Notes: generated by a model from the sequence alone, not told the origin. A stretch of 54,335 nt of DNA from Bacteroidaceae bacterium (GCA_024401185.1 JAKSLO010000004.1:1-54335), one strand, 5' to 3'. Shown: positions 27,943 through 37,174, counted from the first letter of the stretch. Made by a program: numbers and translations.

Positions 27943-29637
27943 TTATTTCACTTCCAGCAACATCTCGTCCACATTGCCACCCGGAGGAGTCATAGGCAGG
28001 ACATTGTCCTCTTCCAGCACAGCTGCCTGCAGAAGGAAGGGGCCATCCGTCTCCAACATCTCACGCACAGCATCCTTGAGGTCCTTGCGGTCCACTACCG
28101 TTCGGCTGGGAATGCCATATCCCTCGGCAATCTTCTCAAAGTCGGGATTAGCCATAGGGGTGAACGAATAGCGCTTGTTGAAGAACATGTATTGCCACTG
28201 GCGCACATTGCCCAGGAAGTTGTTGTTCATGAGAATCATCTTCACAGGAATCTGATTCTCCATGATAGTGCCCAACTCCTGAATTGTCATCTGGAAACCA
28301 CCGTCACCTGCAAACATGCACACCGTACGGTCGGGCGCACCATAGCAGGCACCCATAGCCGCAGGAATACCAAAGCCCATAGTACCGCAACCGCCACTGG
28401 TCACCACCGAACGGGGCTTAGTGAACTTGAAGTAACGGCAACCGAACATCTGGTTCTGACCTACGTCGGTCACCAGGATAGCCTCGTGGTTCGAAGCCTC
28501 GCTGACGGCACGCACCACCTCGCCCATAAGCAAGGGACCCTCGGTAGGATTCAATGCCGGATTGATTACCTTATTATATTCTTTCTCGTCATAAGGCTTG
28601 AAACCTTCAATCCAAGAGTTATGAGTAGCCTTGTCCACATGTTGTGCCACCGCAGCCAATGTCTGCTTGCAGTCGCCCAATACCGCCAGGTTCACCTTTA
28701 CGTTCTTGTTGATCTCTGAGGGGTCAATCTCAAAGTGGATAATCTTGGCCTGCTTGGCATAGTGCTTCAGGTTGCCAGTCACACGGTCGTCAAAGCGCAT
28801 ACCCACAGCAATGAGCAAGTCACACTGGTTGGTCATGACATTGGGAGCCAGATTGCCATGCATACCGAGCTTGCCCATGTTCAAGGGATGATCGGTAGGA
28901 GCGGCAGAAAGACCAAGGAAGGTGGTTCCGAAGGGAATCTGAGCCTTCTCGCAGAGTGCCAGCAGTTCCTCGCGTGCACCAGCCAACTCTACACCCTGAC
29001 CCACCAACATGAAAGGCTTCACGCTTTCATTGATCATCTTGGCAGCCTCCTCTATCGAACCCTCTACAGGTTCGGGCACAGGGTTATAGCTGCGGATGAA
29101 ATCCACCTTCTGAGGCTGATAGTCAATCATAGCCGTCTGGGCATTCTTGGTGAAGTCGAGCACGACAGGACCAGGACGACCGCTGCTGGCGATGTAGAAG
29201 GCACGAGCCACCGCCCATGCAATATCCTCAGCGCGACGAATCTGATAGTTCCACTTGGTGATGGGTTGAGTAACGCCCACTACGTCCACCTCCTGGAAGG
29301 CATCAGTACCCAGCATGGCAGCACCTACCTGACCGCAGATGACCACCAGAGGAGTTGAGTCCACCATGGCGTCGGCCACACCCGTAATGGTGTTCATGGC
29401 GCCAGGACCAGAGGTAACGATAGCACAACCCACCTTGCCACACACACGAGCATAGCCCTGTGCGGCATGAACCGCAGCCTGCTCATGACGAACCAAGATG
29501 TGATTGAGCGTTGACTTATGATCATAGAGTGCATCGTAGGTAGGCATGATGGCACCACCTGGATAGCCAAAGAGTACATCCACTCCCTGGTCCTCCAATG
29601 AGCGCATCAACGCCTCTGCACCTGTTATCTTTTCCAT
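27943..29637 (-). CDS. ilvB: Acetolactate synthase, catalytic subunit
   Basis: This ThDP-, Mg2+- and FAD-dependent enzyme condenses pyruvate with pyruvate or 2-oxobutyrate, committing carbon to valine, leucine and isoleucine. The 564-residue protein has the N-terminal ThDP-enzyme domain with YPGGAIMPTYDAL and RHEQAAVHAAQGYAR (catalytic Glu near residue 51), the central domain, and the C-terminal ThDP motif from GDGGFQM to MNNNFLG. QVGAAMLGTDAFQEVDVVG is characteristic of ALS. It is the second gene of the operon, 48 bp after ilvD. Confidence 0.97.
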   Translation of the reverse strand: MEKITGAEALMRSLEDQGVDVLFGYPGGAIMPTYDALYDHKSTLNHILVRHEQAAVHAAQGYARVCGKVGCAIVTSGPGAMNTITGVADAMVDSTPLVVICGQVGAAMLGTDAFQEVDVVGVTQPITKWNYQIRRAEDIAWAVARAFYIASSGRPGPVVLDFTKNAQTAMIDYQPQKVDFIRSYNPVPEPVEGSIEEAAKMINESVKPFMLVGQGVELAGAREELLALCEKAQIPFGTTFLGLSAAPTDHPLNMGKLGMHGNLAPNVMTNQCDLLIAVGMRFDDRVTGNLKHYAKQAKIIHFEIDPSEINKNVKVNLAVLGDCKQTLAAVAQHVDKATHNSWIEGFKPYDEKEYNKVINPALNPTEGPLLMGEVVRAVSEASNHEAILVTDVGQNQMFGCRYFKFTKPRSVVTSGGCGTMGFGIPAAMGACYGAPDRTVCMFAGDGGFQMTIQELGTIMENQIPVKMILMNNNFLGNVRQWQYMFFNKRYSFTPMANPDFEKIAEGYGIPSRTVVDRKDLKDAVREMLETDGPFLLQAAVLEEDNVLPMTPPGGNVDEMLLEVK

Positions 29638-29685
29638 ATAACTTGATTAAGGACTTTAAAGTCTTTAAGGTCTTATTTACAATGA

Positions 29686-31482
29686 CTACAATCTCACACC
29701 ACCTTTGTCGGCACTGCTCACGCTCTTGGCGTAGTGCTGCAAAGCCTTGCTTACTACACGGTTACGCTTCAGGGGTTGCTGTGGACGTGCTGCCAACTCT
29801 TCGTCGGTCAGTTTCACGTTGATAGAGCGGCTGGGGATATCGATGACGATGATGTCGCCGTCCTTGATCTTGCCGATGTTGCCACCACTGGCAGCCTCAG
29901 GAGAGATGTGACCGATGCTCAAGCCTGATGTACCACCTGAGAAGCGACCGTCGGTAATCAGCGCGCACTCCTTGCCCATGTGCATTGACTTAATATAAGA
30001 GGTAGGATAGAGCATCTCCTGCATACCGGGACCACCCTTAGGACCTTCGTGAGTGATGACTACGCAGTCACCCTTCTTCACCTTTCCGCCGAGGATGCCC
30101 TCACAAGCGTCTTCCTGAGAGTCGAAGCAAACGGCAGGACCTTCAAAGTGCCACAGCTCGGGGGCTACACCTGCGGTCTTAACCACACAACCGTCCTGTG
30201 CGATGTTGCCGAAGAGGACTGCCATACCACCATCCTTGGTGTAAGCGTGCTCGATGTCACGGATACAACCATTCACGCGGTCGGTATCGAGACTCTCCCA
30301 GCGGGTGTCCTGACTACCCATCTTGGTAGAGAACTTTCCAGCAGGAGCAGAGTGATAGATGCGGTCAGCCTCGGGGTCGATGGACTCGCCCGTAATGCTG
30401 TATTTCTTGATGTCCTCACCCAAGGTAGCACCATTGACACGCTTGCAAGTGAGGTCGAGCAGATTGCCTTTAGCCAATTCACCCAGAATACCGAGGATAC
30501 CACCTGCGCGGTTCTCCTCCTGGATGCTATACTTCTGCCAGTTGGGAGCCAGCTTGCAGAGGAAGGGCACCTTACGGCTCAGCTGGTCGATGTCCTGCAT
30601 CTTGAAGTCCACGCCACCCTCCTGAGCCACAGCCAAGAGGTGGAGTACGGTATTGGTGGATGCACCCATGGCGATGTCGAGTGTCATGGCGTTGAGGAAA
30701 GCCTGACGGGTAGCGATGCTGCGAGGCAGTACCGACTCATCGCCGTCCTCGTAATATGCCATAGCATTCTTCACGATAATCTTGGCAGCATCCTTGAAGA
30801 GCTGTACACGATTGACGTGAGTAGCCAGAATAGAACCATTTCCGGGAAGTGAGAAACCAAGGGCCTCGGTAAGCGAGTTCATAGAGTTGGCGGTAAACAT
30901 ACCCGAGCAGGCACCGCAGCCAGGGCAAGCGCTATGCTCAACCACTTCCAGTTCCTCATCGCTCACGGTGGGGTCACCACCCTTGATCATGGCCGTGATG
31001 AGGTCGGCATTCTCGCCGTTCACCTTACCAGCCTCCATAGGACCACCACTGACAAACACAGCAGGGATGTTCAGACGCATGGCAGCCATCAGCATACCAG
31101 GAGTTACCTTGTCGCAGTTCGAGATGCAGACCATGGCATCAGCCTTGTGGGCATTCACCATGTACTCCACAGAATCAGCGATGATGTCGCGACTGGGCAA
31201 TGAATAAAGCATACCGTCGTGACCCATAGCGATACCATCGTCCACAGCGATGGTGTTGAACTCGGCTGCATAGCAGCCCAGCTTCTCTATCTCGGCCTTC
31301 ACAATCTGGCCAATCTCATGCAGATGAGTGTGACCAGGAACAAACTGTGTGAACGAATTGACGATGGCGATGATGGGCTTGCCAAATTGCTCTCTTTTCA
31401 TGCCATTTGCCACCCATAATGCACGTGCGCCCGCCATACGGCGACCCTCAGTGCAGACTGCACTTCTCAGTTGGTGTTTCAT
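29686..31482 (-). CDS. ilvD: Dihydroxy-acid dehydratase
   Basis: IlvD dehydrates 2,3-dihydroxy acids to 2-oxo acids, the third common step for the branched-chain amino acids, using an Fe-S cluster. The protein has 598 residues. Cluster and substrate motifs are [20 protein letters not shown] (near residue 121) and [17 protein letters not shown] (near residue 194); the C-terminal half has [24 protein letters not shown]. It is the first gene of ilvD-ilvB-ilvN-thioesterase-ilvC. The leader from the promoter to ATG is only about 37 nt, so there is no room for a leader-peptide attenuator. Confidence 0.97.
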   Translation of the reverse strand: MKHQLRSAVCTEGRRMAGARALWVANGMKREQFGKPIIAIVNSFTQFVPGHTHLHEIGQIVKAEIEKLGCYAAEFNTIAVDDGIAMGHDGMLYSLPSRDIIADSVEYMVNAHKADAMVCISNCDKVTPGMLMAAMRLNIPAVFVSGGPMEAGKVNGENADLITAMIKGGDPTVSDEELEVVEHSACPGCGACSGMFTANSMNSLTEALGFSLPGNGSILATHVNRVQLFKDAAKIIVKNAMAYYEDGDESVLPRSIATRQAFLNAMTLDIAMGASTNTVLHLLAVAQEGGVDFKMQDIDQLSRKVPFLCKLAPNWQKYSIQEENRAGGILGILGELAKGNLLDLTCKRVNGATLGEDIKKYSITGESIDPEADRIYHSAPAGKFSTKMGSQDTRWESLDTDRVNGCIRDIEHAYTKDGGMAVLFGNIAQDGCVVKTAGVAPELWHFEGPAVCFDSQEDACEGILGGKVKKGDCVVITHEGPKGGPGMQEMLYPTSYIKSMHMGKECALITDGRFSGGTSGLSIGHISPEAASGGNIGKIKDGDIIVIDIPSRSINVKLTDEELAARPQQPLKRNRVVSKALQHYAKSVSSADKGGVRL

Positions 31483-31525
31483 TGGATATATTTTTGCTGT
31501 TATCTTTTTACTCTAAAAAACGAGG

Positions 31526-31557
31526 CAAAGTTACAAATTATTCCCGAAACAAGCAAA
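31526..31557 (-). promoter_or_regulatory. Promoter of the ilv operon
   Basis: On the minus strand TTTG (31554-31557), 20 bp and TAACTTTG (31526-31533). Confidence 0.8.
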
Positions 31558-31614
31558 TAAAAAGCACTTTATTCAATAAACCGCACCGTTTTATGTCATT
31601 TTCGCAATGCAAGG

Positions 31615-31914
31615 CTACTTTTTCTCTGCCTTCTTTTCGCTCAACACCTTTACTTCGTAACCAATCTTCTTGAAACCTTTCACAATGCCTTCCTGAGTAC
31701 CCTTTTCGGCATCGTAGGTTATGCTGACAGTCTGGTCGGCCACGCTGGGCTTGATGTCCTTCACGCCTTTCTCAAAACGGAGGTTCATGCGTATCTTCTT
31801 GGCACAGTTTTCACACTTCATGCGAGTCTCGGTCTTTACCACCAACACTCTCAGATCCTTGGCATACGCGCTGCTGACACACAGCAACAAAGCCACTAAT
31901 GCAAACTTCTTCAT
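31615..31914 (-). CDS. Exported heavy-metal-associated (HMA) domain protein
   Basis: This 99-residue protein has a signal peptide (residues 1-18, cleavage after AYA) followed by one HMA-type domain: KCENCAKKIRMNL holds the CxxC metal site, and DQTVSITYDAEKGTQEGIVKGFKKIGYEV completes the ferredoxin-like fold. It ends in a Lys/Glu-rich tail. Such domains bind Cu(I), Zn or similar ions, and here it would act in the periplasm. It begins 43 bp after the TonB receptor gene, so the two probably form a metal-linked transport unit. The ion cannot be told from sequence. Confidence 0.88.
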   Translation of the reverse strand: MKKFALVALLLCVSSAYAKDLRVLVVKTETRMKCENCAKKIRMNLRFEKGVKDIKPSVADQTVSITYDAEKGTQEGIVKGFKKIGYEVKVLSEKKAEKK

Positions 31915-31957
31915 ATCGCTTTTCTTTATTTCTGGTTTTTACTTCTCATATCAGGTC

Positions 31958-34117
31958 TTACAACTCCACCCTCACTCCCACATACGCCATGGCGCCATGA
32001 ACGGGACCCCATATCATCGTTGCGTCAAAGTCCTTCCCAAAAGGCTCATCTGCTGCCACAATGGGGTTCATAACATGAAAGTTTGTAAGGTTTTCTCCAC
32101 CCAAGTACACGCTTCCCCAACGGAAGAACCTGGTCACCTGAGCCGACAGTTGCGGAAAGGCATTGTATTCCTTGTCCCACGAAAGCACCTCGCTGGCAGC
32201 ATTCTGAATTGTGGATAATTGTGAATCATGAATCGTGGATTGTGAATTGCGAATTATGGATTGTGTATTCTGAGTCGTAGGCAATTGTGTATTGTGAATT
32301 GTGAATTGCGAATTATGAATCACATACGGGGCTGGCATACGTCCTGGTCCATTCAACTGACACGTCACATCCACCTGCCAAAGTTCAAGAGGGGTCTTAT
32401 AAGTAGCCGTCACTAAGCCCTTCCACCTACTGGTGAGAGGCGTCTCGCGCAACCTGCCGTCCTGGTAGGTGGTACGCACATGGTTCTTTCGCCAGGCCGC
32501 AGTCAGAGAGAATCCCTCAAAGAACGGATAGGTTGCCTCTATCTGCAGACAATGACTGAACGAACGTCCATCAAGGGCATACAAGCGTATCTTTCCCGGC
32601 GCATCCCTGTCCACCACCAACTGCTGCATGAAGTGGGTGTAGTAATAGTCCGTATTGAGTTCCAAAGTCTTATCACCCAATGGGATGGAAAACTGCCACG
32701 AGGTTCCCGCATTCCACGATTCTTCCTGCGGAGGCATTGTCTCCAGGCCCTCCCAACGCCTGCTGCTGGCCAGGAGATAGTGCATCTCGGGCAGCACGTG
32801 CGAAGTGCGATAGCCCTTGCCCGCACTGGCTCGCATGGTAAACCAGCTTGACGGATGCCAACGCAGATGGGCGCGAGGGGTTACAAAGGTGCCATGCAGG
32901 TTGCTTCTGTCCACTCGTATGCCAGCCATCAAGGCGAGCTTGTCGTCCAAGGTGAAAGTGTACTGGGCATAGGCGCCAAACACGTTTTCGTCGGGCGTAA
33001 GATTGACGAAATCCATGCTCGAACTTACCAGCGCATTGGCAGAGGCAAAGTGCATCTTCTCACCGCCAAACCCGTCGTGCTGCATACTGAGTCCTGCCGA
33101 CAGGGCATGCATAGGCGTGAACTGCTCTTCCAGCATCAGCGACGCATAGAAGTCCGTCTCTGTCACGTCGTAGGCATGCAGTCCCACCGCATCGTTCAGC
33201 CTATGCTGACTGGCACTCAGAATGAGAGCCACGTTGCCATCCTTCTCCGGATTGTATATGTAAGCATTTTTGAGATGCGCGTCCCAACGGGTGTTTTCTG
33301 CCTTCGTGGTGTACGAACCTGTCATGCCACCCTTCTGTCCTCCCTGACGGTCTTCATAAAGCATGCTGCCCCTGAACTGCATCACATACTGGGGCGAAAC
33401 ATATGCCAGACGGGCCATGCCGTTGATTTGCTTGCCGGAGGGGTCGTCGCAGAAGCCATCATGGTTCATGTCATGCTTCATGGTGCTGTGGTCGAAGTGC
33501 AAAAGGTAACCCCCACTCCACCTGCTGCCCTCGCCTCCGAAATGCCGATTGCCATCCATGTTCAGCTCGTATCGCAGACGGCTGTCCAGATAGGCATTGG
33601 CATGAAACGATTTCTCTGCCTGGGGCTTCAGATATTCTATATTGATCTGCCCCGTCATGCTCTCATACCCGTTCTTCACGCTACTGGCTCCCTTGCTCAC
33701 CTGAATGCTCTGCATCCAAGTGCCGGGCACGAACCCCAAGGCGTAGGGCATCGACAACCCTCGGTAGCTGGGAATGTTCTCGGTCATCATCTGCACATAC
33801 GTACCGCTCAGCCCTAACAGTTTCACCTGTCGCACTCCCGTAGTGGGGTCGGCATACGATACGTCCACCGAGGCACTATTGGTAAAACTCTCGCCCAGGT
33901 TACAGCAAGCCGCACGGATAAGGTCACCCTTGCCCACCAGCTCCTTGGTTTCGATACCCATACCACGACGGCTGCGCATGACCGAGACCTGCACATCGCG
34001 CATCTCCGTGGCCAGCGTATCAACCTCTTGAGCACGAGCCGGCAACACGCATACAATCAGCAACATTGCCCATGCCATTCGGCAAACCTTTATCGACTTA
34101 TTGTTCCGCATTATCAT
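31958..34117 (-). CDS. TonB-dependent receptor, probably metal-related, with repeat-derived insertion
   Basis: This outer-membrane active importer has about 719 residues from ATG 34117; ATG 34111 is equally possible. The frame is open to 34180 but passes through the promoter, so the longer form is unlikely. A signal peptide ends in ARA/QEV. The plug carries AACCNLGESFTNSASVDVSY, VKLLGLSGTYVQMM and VSKGASSVKNGYESMTGQINIEY, the signature of a Bacteroidetes receptor group often paired with HMA proteins. The barrel ends in AMAYVGVRVEL. Between a GPGRMPAPYV strand and the last strands, residues about 598-638 are Asn/Gln/Ser/Thr/His-rich (HNSQFTIHNTQL and similar) and are encoded entirely by the AT-rich dispersed repeat, read in frame. 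Confidence 0.92.
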   Translation of the reverse strand: MIMRNNKSIKVCRMAWAMLLIVCVLPARAQEVDTLATEMRDVQVSVMRSRRGMGIETKELVGKGDLIRAACCNLGESFTNSASVDVSYADPTTGVRQVKLLGLSGTYVQMMTENIPSYRGLSMPYALGFVPGTWMQSIQVSKGASSVKNGYESMTGQINIEYLKPQAEKSFHANAYLDSRLRYELNMDGNRHFGGEGSRWSGGYLLHFDHSTMKHDMNHDGFCDDPSGKQINGMARLAYVSPQYVMQFRGSMLYEDRQGGQKGGMTGSYTTKAENTRWDAHLKNAYIYNPEKDGNVALILSASQHRLNDAVGLHAYDVTETDFYASLMLEEQFTPMHALSAGLSMQHDGFGGEKMHFASANALVSSSMDFVNLTPDENVFGAYAQYTFTLDDKLALMAGIRVDRSNLHGTFVTPRAHLRWHPSSWFTMRASAGKGYRTSHVLPEMHYLLASSRRWEGLETMPPQEESWNAGTSWQFSIPLGDKTLELNTDYYYTHFMQQLVVDRDAPGKIRLYALDGRSFSHCLQIEATYPFFEGFSLTAAWRKNHVRTTYQDGRLRETPLTSRWKGLVTATYKTPLELWQVDVTCQLNGPGRMPAPYVIHNSQFTIHNTQLPTTQNTQSIIRNSQSTIHDSQLSTIQNAASEVLSWDKEYNAFPQLSAQVTRFFRWGSVYLGGENLTNFHVMNPIVAADEPFGKDFDATMIWGPVHGAMAYVGVRVEL
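32203..32323. repeat. AT-rich dispersed repeat inside the TonB receptor coding sequence
   Basis: About 120 bp of GTGAATTGCGAATTATG and ATTGTGAATC words, the same family as the intergenic copies at 14281, 24558, 46409 and 46583. All stops are avoided in the receptor frame, and it encodes about 40 low-complexity residues near the C-terminus. Confidence 0.88.
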
Positions 34118-34136
34118 CTTTACATCTAATCCGTGG

Positions 34137-34168
34137 CAAAGATACGATTTTTCCATGAATGCAACAAA
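34137..34168 (-). promoter_or_regulatory. Promoter of the TonB receptor-HMA operon
   Basis: On the minus strand TTTG (34165-34168), 20 bp and TATCTTTG (34137-34144). Transcription should begin near 34130, only 13-19 nt before the proposed start codons. Confidence 0.8.
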
Positions 34169-34248
34169 CTTTTTCTGCACATTAGAACTTTTCCCTCCAT
34201 CATTTCACATGGGCATCAAAACAGATGTCATAGATTTAAGGCAGAAAA

Positions 34249-34280
34249 CTTGCCATATCAAGAAACTTGTGCTACCTTTG
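34249..34280 (+). promoter_or_regulatory. Promoter of the divergent lipoprotein gene
   Basis: CTTG (34249-34252, one mismatch to TTTG), 20 bp and TACCTTTG (34273-34280) lie 20 bp upstream of ATG 34301, diverging from the TonB receptor promoter. Confidence 0.65.
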
Positions 34281-34300
34281 CACATACAAAACAAGAAAAT

Positions 34301-35062
34301 ATGCGTCATAAAAATACACGAAACATAACAAAGCAGCCAATAGGCCACGCTAAGAGACAGAACTTTCGTCTGCCCTTACACGTATTAGGATTTTTCCTTA
34401 CGCTTCTTCTTCTCTCTGCCTGCGACAACGAACCTGTGCAGAAGCTGTATTACATCGACCTGCAAAAGGTGCAGATAGACCTGTGCAATGGAGTGAAGGG
34501 CGACTACGAAGGACACCTGGTGGTCATCATGTGCGACTCTGACAAACATCAACGAGAGGACGAAGAGGGCGTATGGGAGCGCAAGGCTCTGCGTGACACC
34601 ATCGTCAACTTCCCCTACATGGTGGGAGGCTACGGCAACCCATTCATCACCATCCCCGACTTCCCCATCTCATGGCTCTCGAACACGGTGAGCCATCCCG
34701 AACTGAAGGAAGCGTTACGCACACAGCCGAACATCAGCCTCACGCTGGCCTACCAGATCAAACACGAGCATCTTATCACCGACATCAAGTCCAAGATGGG
34801 TCGCATTACCCTCTTCCCCTCACCCGTCGCCCTATACATGACCTTTGGCGGCAGCCGCCATCTCGTCACCCTCAACTTCTCCAACAATAGCGAGTCGTAT
34901 CCTATCCAAGCCGATGACGCATCTACCTGGAACATCAACCACATACGTCTCTCGCTGCAAAACGTCAAGATAGACGGCATGACCGGGGAGAACCTCGACT
35001 GCGCGGGCAGCCGTGCCCTCTTCGAAGTCTTCGTTGATGGAGAGAAGAAAATCAAGGATTAA
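34301..35062 (+). CDS. Lipoprotein, possibly DUF4840 family
   Basis: From ATG 34301 this is a 253-residue protein with a basic N-terminus, a hydrophobic segment and lipobox LLSAC (Cys near residue 42). The body is beta-rich, with a GDYEGHLVVIMCDSD strand, FITIPDFPISWLSNTVSHPELKEAL in the middle and a C-terminal INHIRLSLQNVKIDGMTGE. This pattern resembles DUF4840 lipoproteins of Bacteroidales, but I am only moderately sure. The frame is open to 34133, but the promoter at 34249-34280 rules out the longer form. It is divergent from the metal-linked receptor and may or may not share its role. Confidence 0.75.
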   Translation: MRHKNTRNITKQPIGHAKRQNFRLPLHVLGFFLTLLLLSACDNEPVQKLYYIDLQKVQIDLCNGVKGDYEGHLVVIMCDSDKHQREDEEGVWERKALRDTIVNFPYMVGGYGNPFITIPDFPISWLSNTVSHPELKEALRTQPNISLTLAYQIKHEHLITDIKSKMGRITLFPSPVALYMTFGGSRHLVTLNFSNNSESYPIQADDASTWNINHIRLSLQNVKIDGMTGENLDCAGSRALFEVFVDGEKKIKD

Positions 35063-35074
35063 AGGAAATAGGCA

Positions 35075-35096
35075 GAATCACGAAGCTTCATGATTC
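35075..35096. terminator. Hairpin after the lipoprotein gene
   Basis: GAATCA and TGATTC flank a GAAGCTTC core (22 bp, one mismatched pair), 12 bp after the stop. A loose T-rich stretch follows. Confidence 0.45.
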
Positions 35097-35169
35097 ACTT
35101 GTTTGTTCCTTTTATAGCAAATCTATAAGTTACTGATAATCGACAATTGTCATTTCTACATCACTCTCA

Positions 35170-35195
35170 TTCCCCCTCGGGGGTTAGGGAGGCTC
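35170..35195. repeat. Single GC-rich repeat copy
   Basis: TTCCCCCTCGGGGGTTAGGG followed by AGGCTC belongs to the CCCCTCCC/GGGGAG family found as inverted pairs elsewhere in the window. Here only one copy is seen. Confidence 0.6.
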
Positions 35196-35251
35196 CTTAC
35201 TTTGCGTGTTTGTCAATTATTCTGCCGACACGCAGTATAATGTCACATTTC

Positions 35252-35350
35252 TTCAAGGATACTTCGGTGATCCTTCGGTCTGCACTCGGTCATAACACGC
35301 TTTGCTTACGTCTGGCTTACGTCAAAACACGTAAGCCAGACGTAAGCCAA
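35252..35350. repeat. 11-bp-phased array merging into a perfect 19-bp inverted repeat
   Basis: TTC/TTCGGT units start at 35252, 35263, 35274 and 35285 (TTCAAG, TTCGGT, TTCGGT, CTCGGT), each 11 bp apart. Then GCTTACGT occurs at 35304 and 35315 (11 bp apart), and its complement ACGTAAGC at 35329 and 35340 (11 bp apart). The last four make a perfect 19-bp stem (35304-35322 with 35329-35347) with loop CAAAAC. The spacer 35063-35482 holds no credible ORF. Confidence 0.85.
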
Positions 35351-35482
35351 TTGTGCGCTGATAGGGTGCTGGTAGGAGGAAAAACGTAGGGAAAAAGCAT
35401 CTTTTTCCCGTATGCAAAGATACAAAGCTTATATCCGTTTTGCAAATATTTTCATAAAAAATATGGAATAGTTAACTGATAT

Positions 35483-35646
35483 TTACCCTTTATAGAACCC
35501 CTTTTGGCTCATGACAGACCATTTGATGTACATTTCCTTGTAGTTGTCTTTGATGAAGTCGCGGACCGTACGAAGCTCCTTATCTGTAAGCCTGCCTTGC
35601 TCCTTGACCTCTGTGTCACCGTTGCCTTTATCTCATCAAGGCTCAT
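35483..35646 (-). pseudogene. Small frameshifted ORF coupled to the upstream gene
   Basis: On the minus strand an ATG at 35646 overlaps the end of the preceding gene and opens MSLDEI. Shifting by one base around GAGATAAAGG then gives a clean frame KGNGDTEVKEQGRLTDKELR, continuing through VRDFIKDNYKEMYIKW to a TAA at 35483-35485. Without the shift the frame runs through an unlikely Ser/Arg/Thr-rich stretch to an early stop. The restored product of 54 residues is mostly helical and resembles the C-terminal helix of small DUF4160-type proteins, but the match is weak. A sequencing error or a genuine one-base deletion would look the same. Confidence 0.5.
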
Positions 35647-35914
35647 AGTTTCCTATTTTTACGGTTTGGATGTCTTGTAGAAATCCCTTTGGATCAATAA
35701 GCAGATTGCGGAGAATGGGTATTAGGTCGATGTATTCCTCTGTGGGGCCAATCCCTTCATAGTCAGCCATAACAACTATGTATCCGTTATCCCACTCCTT
35801 AACCTCCAAGTACCTCTTCAAGATTGATGGAGTGCGAAAACGGATGTTATAGTCACCGTGTCGGAACGATGTCATATCGTGGTGGTTAGACAATACAGCT
35901 TCGCTTTCTGTCAT
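35636..35914 (-). CDS. Small conserved-looking protein, unknown function
   Basis: From ATG 35914 this is a 92-residue cytoplasmic protein with no motif I recognise. It has mixed alpha/beta character: HGDYNIRFRTPSILKRYLEVKEWDNGYIVVMADYEG, then EEYIDLIPILRNLLIDPKGFL. The open frame begins at 35965, but a -7 box covers 35955-35962, so MTESEAV at 35914 is the better start. Its stop region overlaps the start of a small frameshifted gene. Short two-gene units like this are often toxin-antitoxin or mobile-element remnants, but nothing here proves that. Confidence 0.6.
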   Translation of the reverse strand: MTESEAVLSNHHDMTSFRHGDYNIRFRTPSILKRYLEVKEWDNGYIVVMADYEGIGPTEEYIDLIPILRNLLIDPKGFLQDIQTVKIGNYEP

Positions 35915-35954
35915 GGTTGTTTCTACTATTTTTCCTTTGGTTGAAGACTTTCTG

Positions 35955-35985
35955 CAAAGGTACAAATAATCTTTTAACGTACAAA
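35955..35985 (-). promoter_or_regulatory. Promoter of the small two-gene unit
   Basis: On the minus strand TTTG (35982-35985), 19 bp and TACCTTTG (35955-35962). It places transcription start near 35948 and rules out the ORF start at 35965. Confidence 0.7.
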
Positions 35986-36079
35986 TATTATCTGTATTTT
36001 TATTGCATTTTCATCAAGCCAAAAGTCGGTTGTGCCCGGAATGACAGCATTATGTCAAATAGCATGTCATCACCATTTC

Positions 36080-37174
36080 CTACTTGTTATACTTCTTCAG
36101 CAGGTTGTCGGCCTCCTTCTTGGTAAGCCAGATGACGGCACCATGCTTCTGCTCGCTGAAGTTTCTGCGCTTCATGGGCGATTTGGCATCGTCGAAATAG
36201 CCAATGGGAGTAAAGGTATGGAAGTCTTCCGTCTCCACAAAGCCGAAGTTATGTGGATTACGGCGATAGTTGTCGAACATCAGCACGTACTTCTGCTGTC
36301 CGATGCGCTTCCAGCAGTTGGGCGCCTCATGCCCCTGAGGCTCACCATCGTTATACTTGTCGTCTATCTCATAAAGACCAGTGATGCACTTGCTTGTGGC
36401 GTGTACAGGACGTGCCCCATGCTCATGGCTGACATAGAAGAAGTGGTAGAGGTCGCCCACCTTGATGATGTCGCTGTCGATGACATTATACTTACGGCCA
36501 GGTGCCTCAAAGAGAGGTTGTGGCTGACCAATCATCTCGGTGAAGTCGTCATTCATATACATATAGAAGATGCGGTTCATGCCCACACCCTCACGAATGG
36601 TAAAGTGCACCATGAGTTGCTTCTTCTCCTCGTCATACACCGTCTCGGGAGCCCACACGCAACCCACTTCAGCCCAGTTTATGCCGTCCTGCGCAGGCAG
36701 TTTTGAGAAGTCCATGTTGGTGCGCGTCCAATGCTCCAGGTCGTAGCTCTTCATCAGCACCAGACCTTTGTTGTTGCCCCAGCCATACTTCTTGCCATCG
36801 CGATCCCACTCCGTCTCACGATACTCCGACACCTTACTGTATTTGGGGTTGTTCTCGTACTTGCTACGCTGGGTGAACAGGTGCAAGTCGGTCATGGCCA
36901 GATAGAAAGCACCGTCGGGCCCACGGAAGATATGCGGATCACGTATGCCATGCTGCATGGCGATGCTATCGCCGCTGATGATGGGCTTGTCGTTGTTGAG
37001 CGATGTCCAGTCATAGCCATCATAGCTCACAGCCATGTGCAAACTATGGTCGCAGTCCTTGTGATATACCATCAGGTAGGCACCCATCTTCTTTTCGTTC
37101 AACACTTTCTTCTTGGCACATGCCGGCACGGAAGCCAGAAGCAAAGACAACACCACGAATAACGCTTTCTTCAT
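36080..37174 (-). CDS. Secreted glycoside hydrolase family 43-like protein
   Basis: GH43 enzymes are five-bladed beta-propeller arabinofuranosidases, xylosidases and related hydrolases. This 364-residue protein has a signal peptide (residues 1-21) ending at ACA/KK. Blade motifs include MGAYLMVYHKDCDHSLHMAVS, GIRDPHIFRGPDGAFYLAMTD near residue 76 (conserved RDP with the pKa-modulating Asp), LEHWT, WAPETVYDEEKKQLMVHF near 173 (candidate acid Glu in WAPE), and SDIIKVGDLYHFFYVSHE. No extra binding module is present. It is a single gene with no SusCD pair beside it. Substrate is not predictable. Confidence 0.87.
   Translation of the reverse strand: MKKALFVVLSLLLASVPACAKKKVLNEKKMGAYLMVYHKDCDHSLHMAVSYDGYDWTSLNNDKPIISGDSIAMQHGIRDPHIFRGPDGAFYLAMTDLHLFTQRSKYENNPKYSKVSEYRETEWDRDGKKYGWGNNKGLVLMKSYDLEHWTRTNMDFSKLPAQDGINWAEVGCVWAPETVYDEEKKQLMVHFTIREGVGMNRIFYMYMNDDFTEMIGQPQPLFEAPGRKYNVIDSDIIKVGDLYHFFYVSHEHGARPVHATSKCITGLYEIDDKYNDGEPQGHEAPNCWKRIGQQKYVLMFDNYRRNPHNFGFVETEDFHTFTPIGYFDDAKSPMKRRNFSEQKHGAVIWLTKKEADNLLKKYNK

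Noticed and set aside
31721..32218. 165-aa plus-strand frame
   Set aside because: Antisense across the HMA gene and the end of the TonB receptor, both of which have clear motifs on the other strand.
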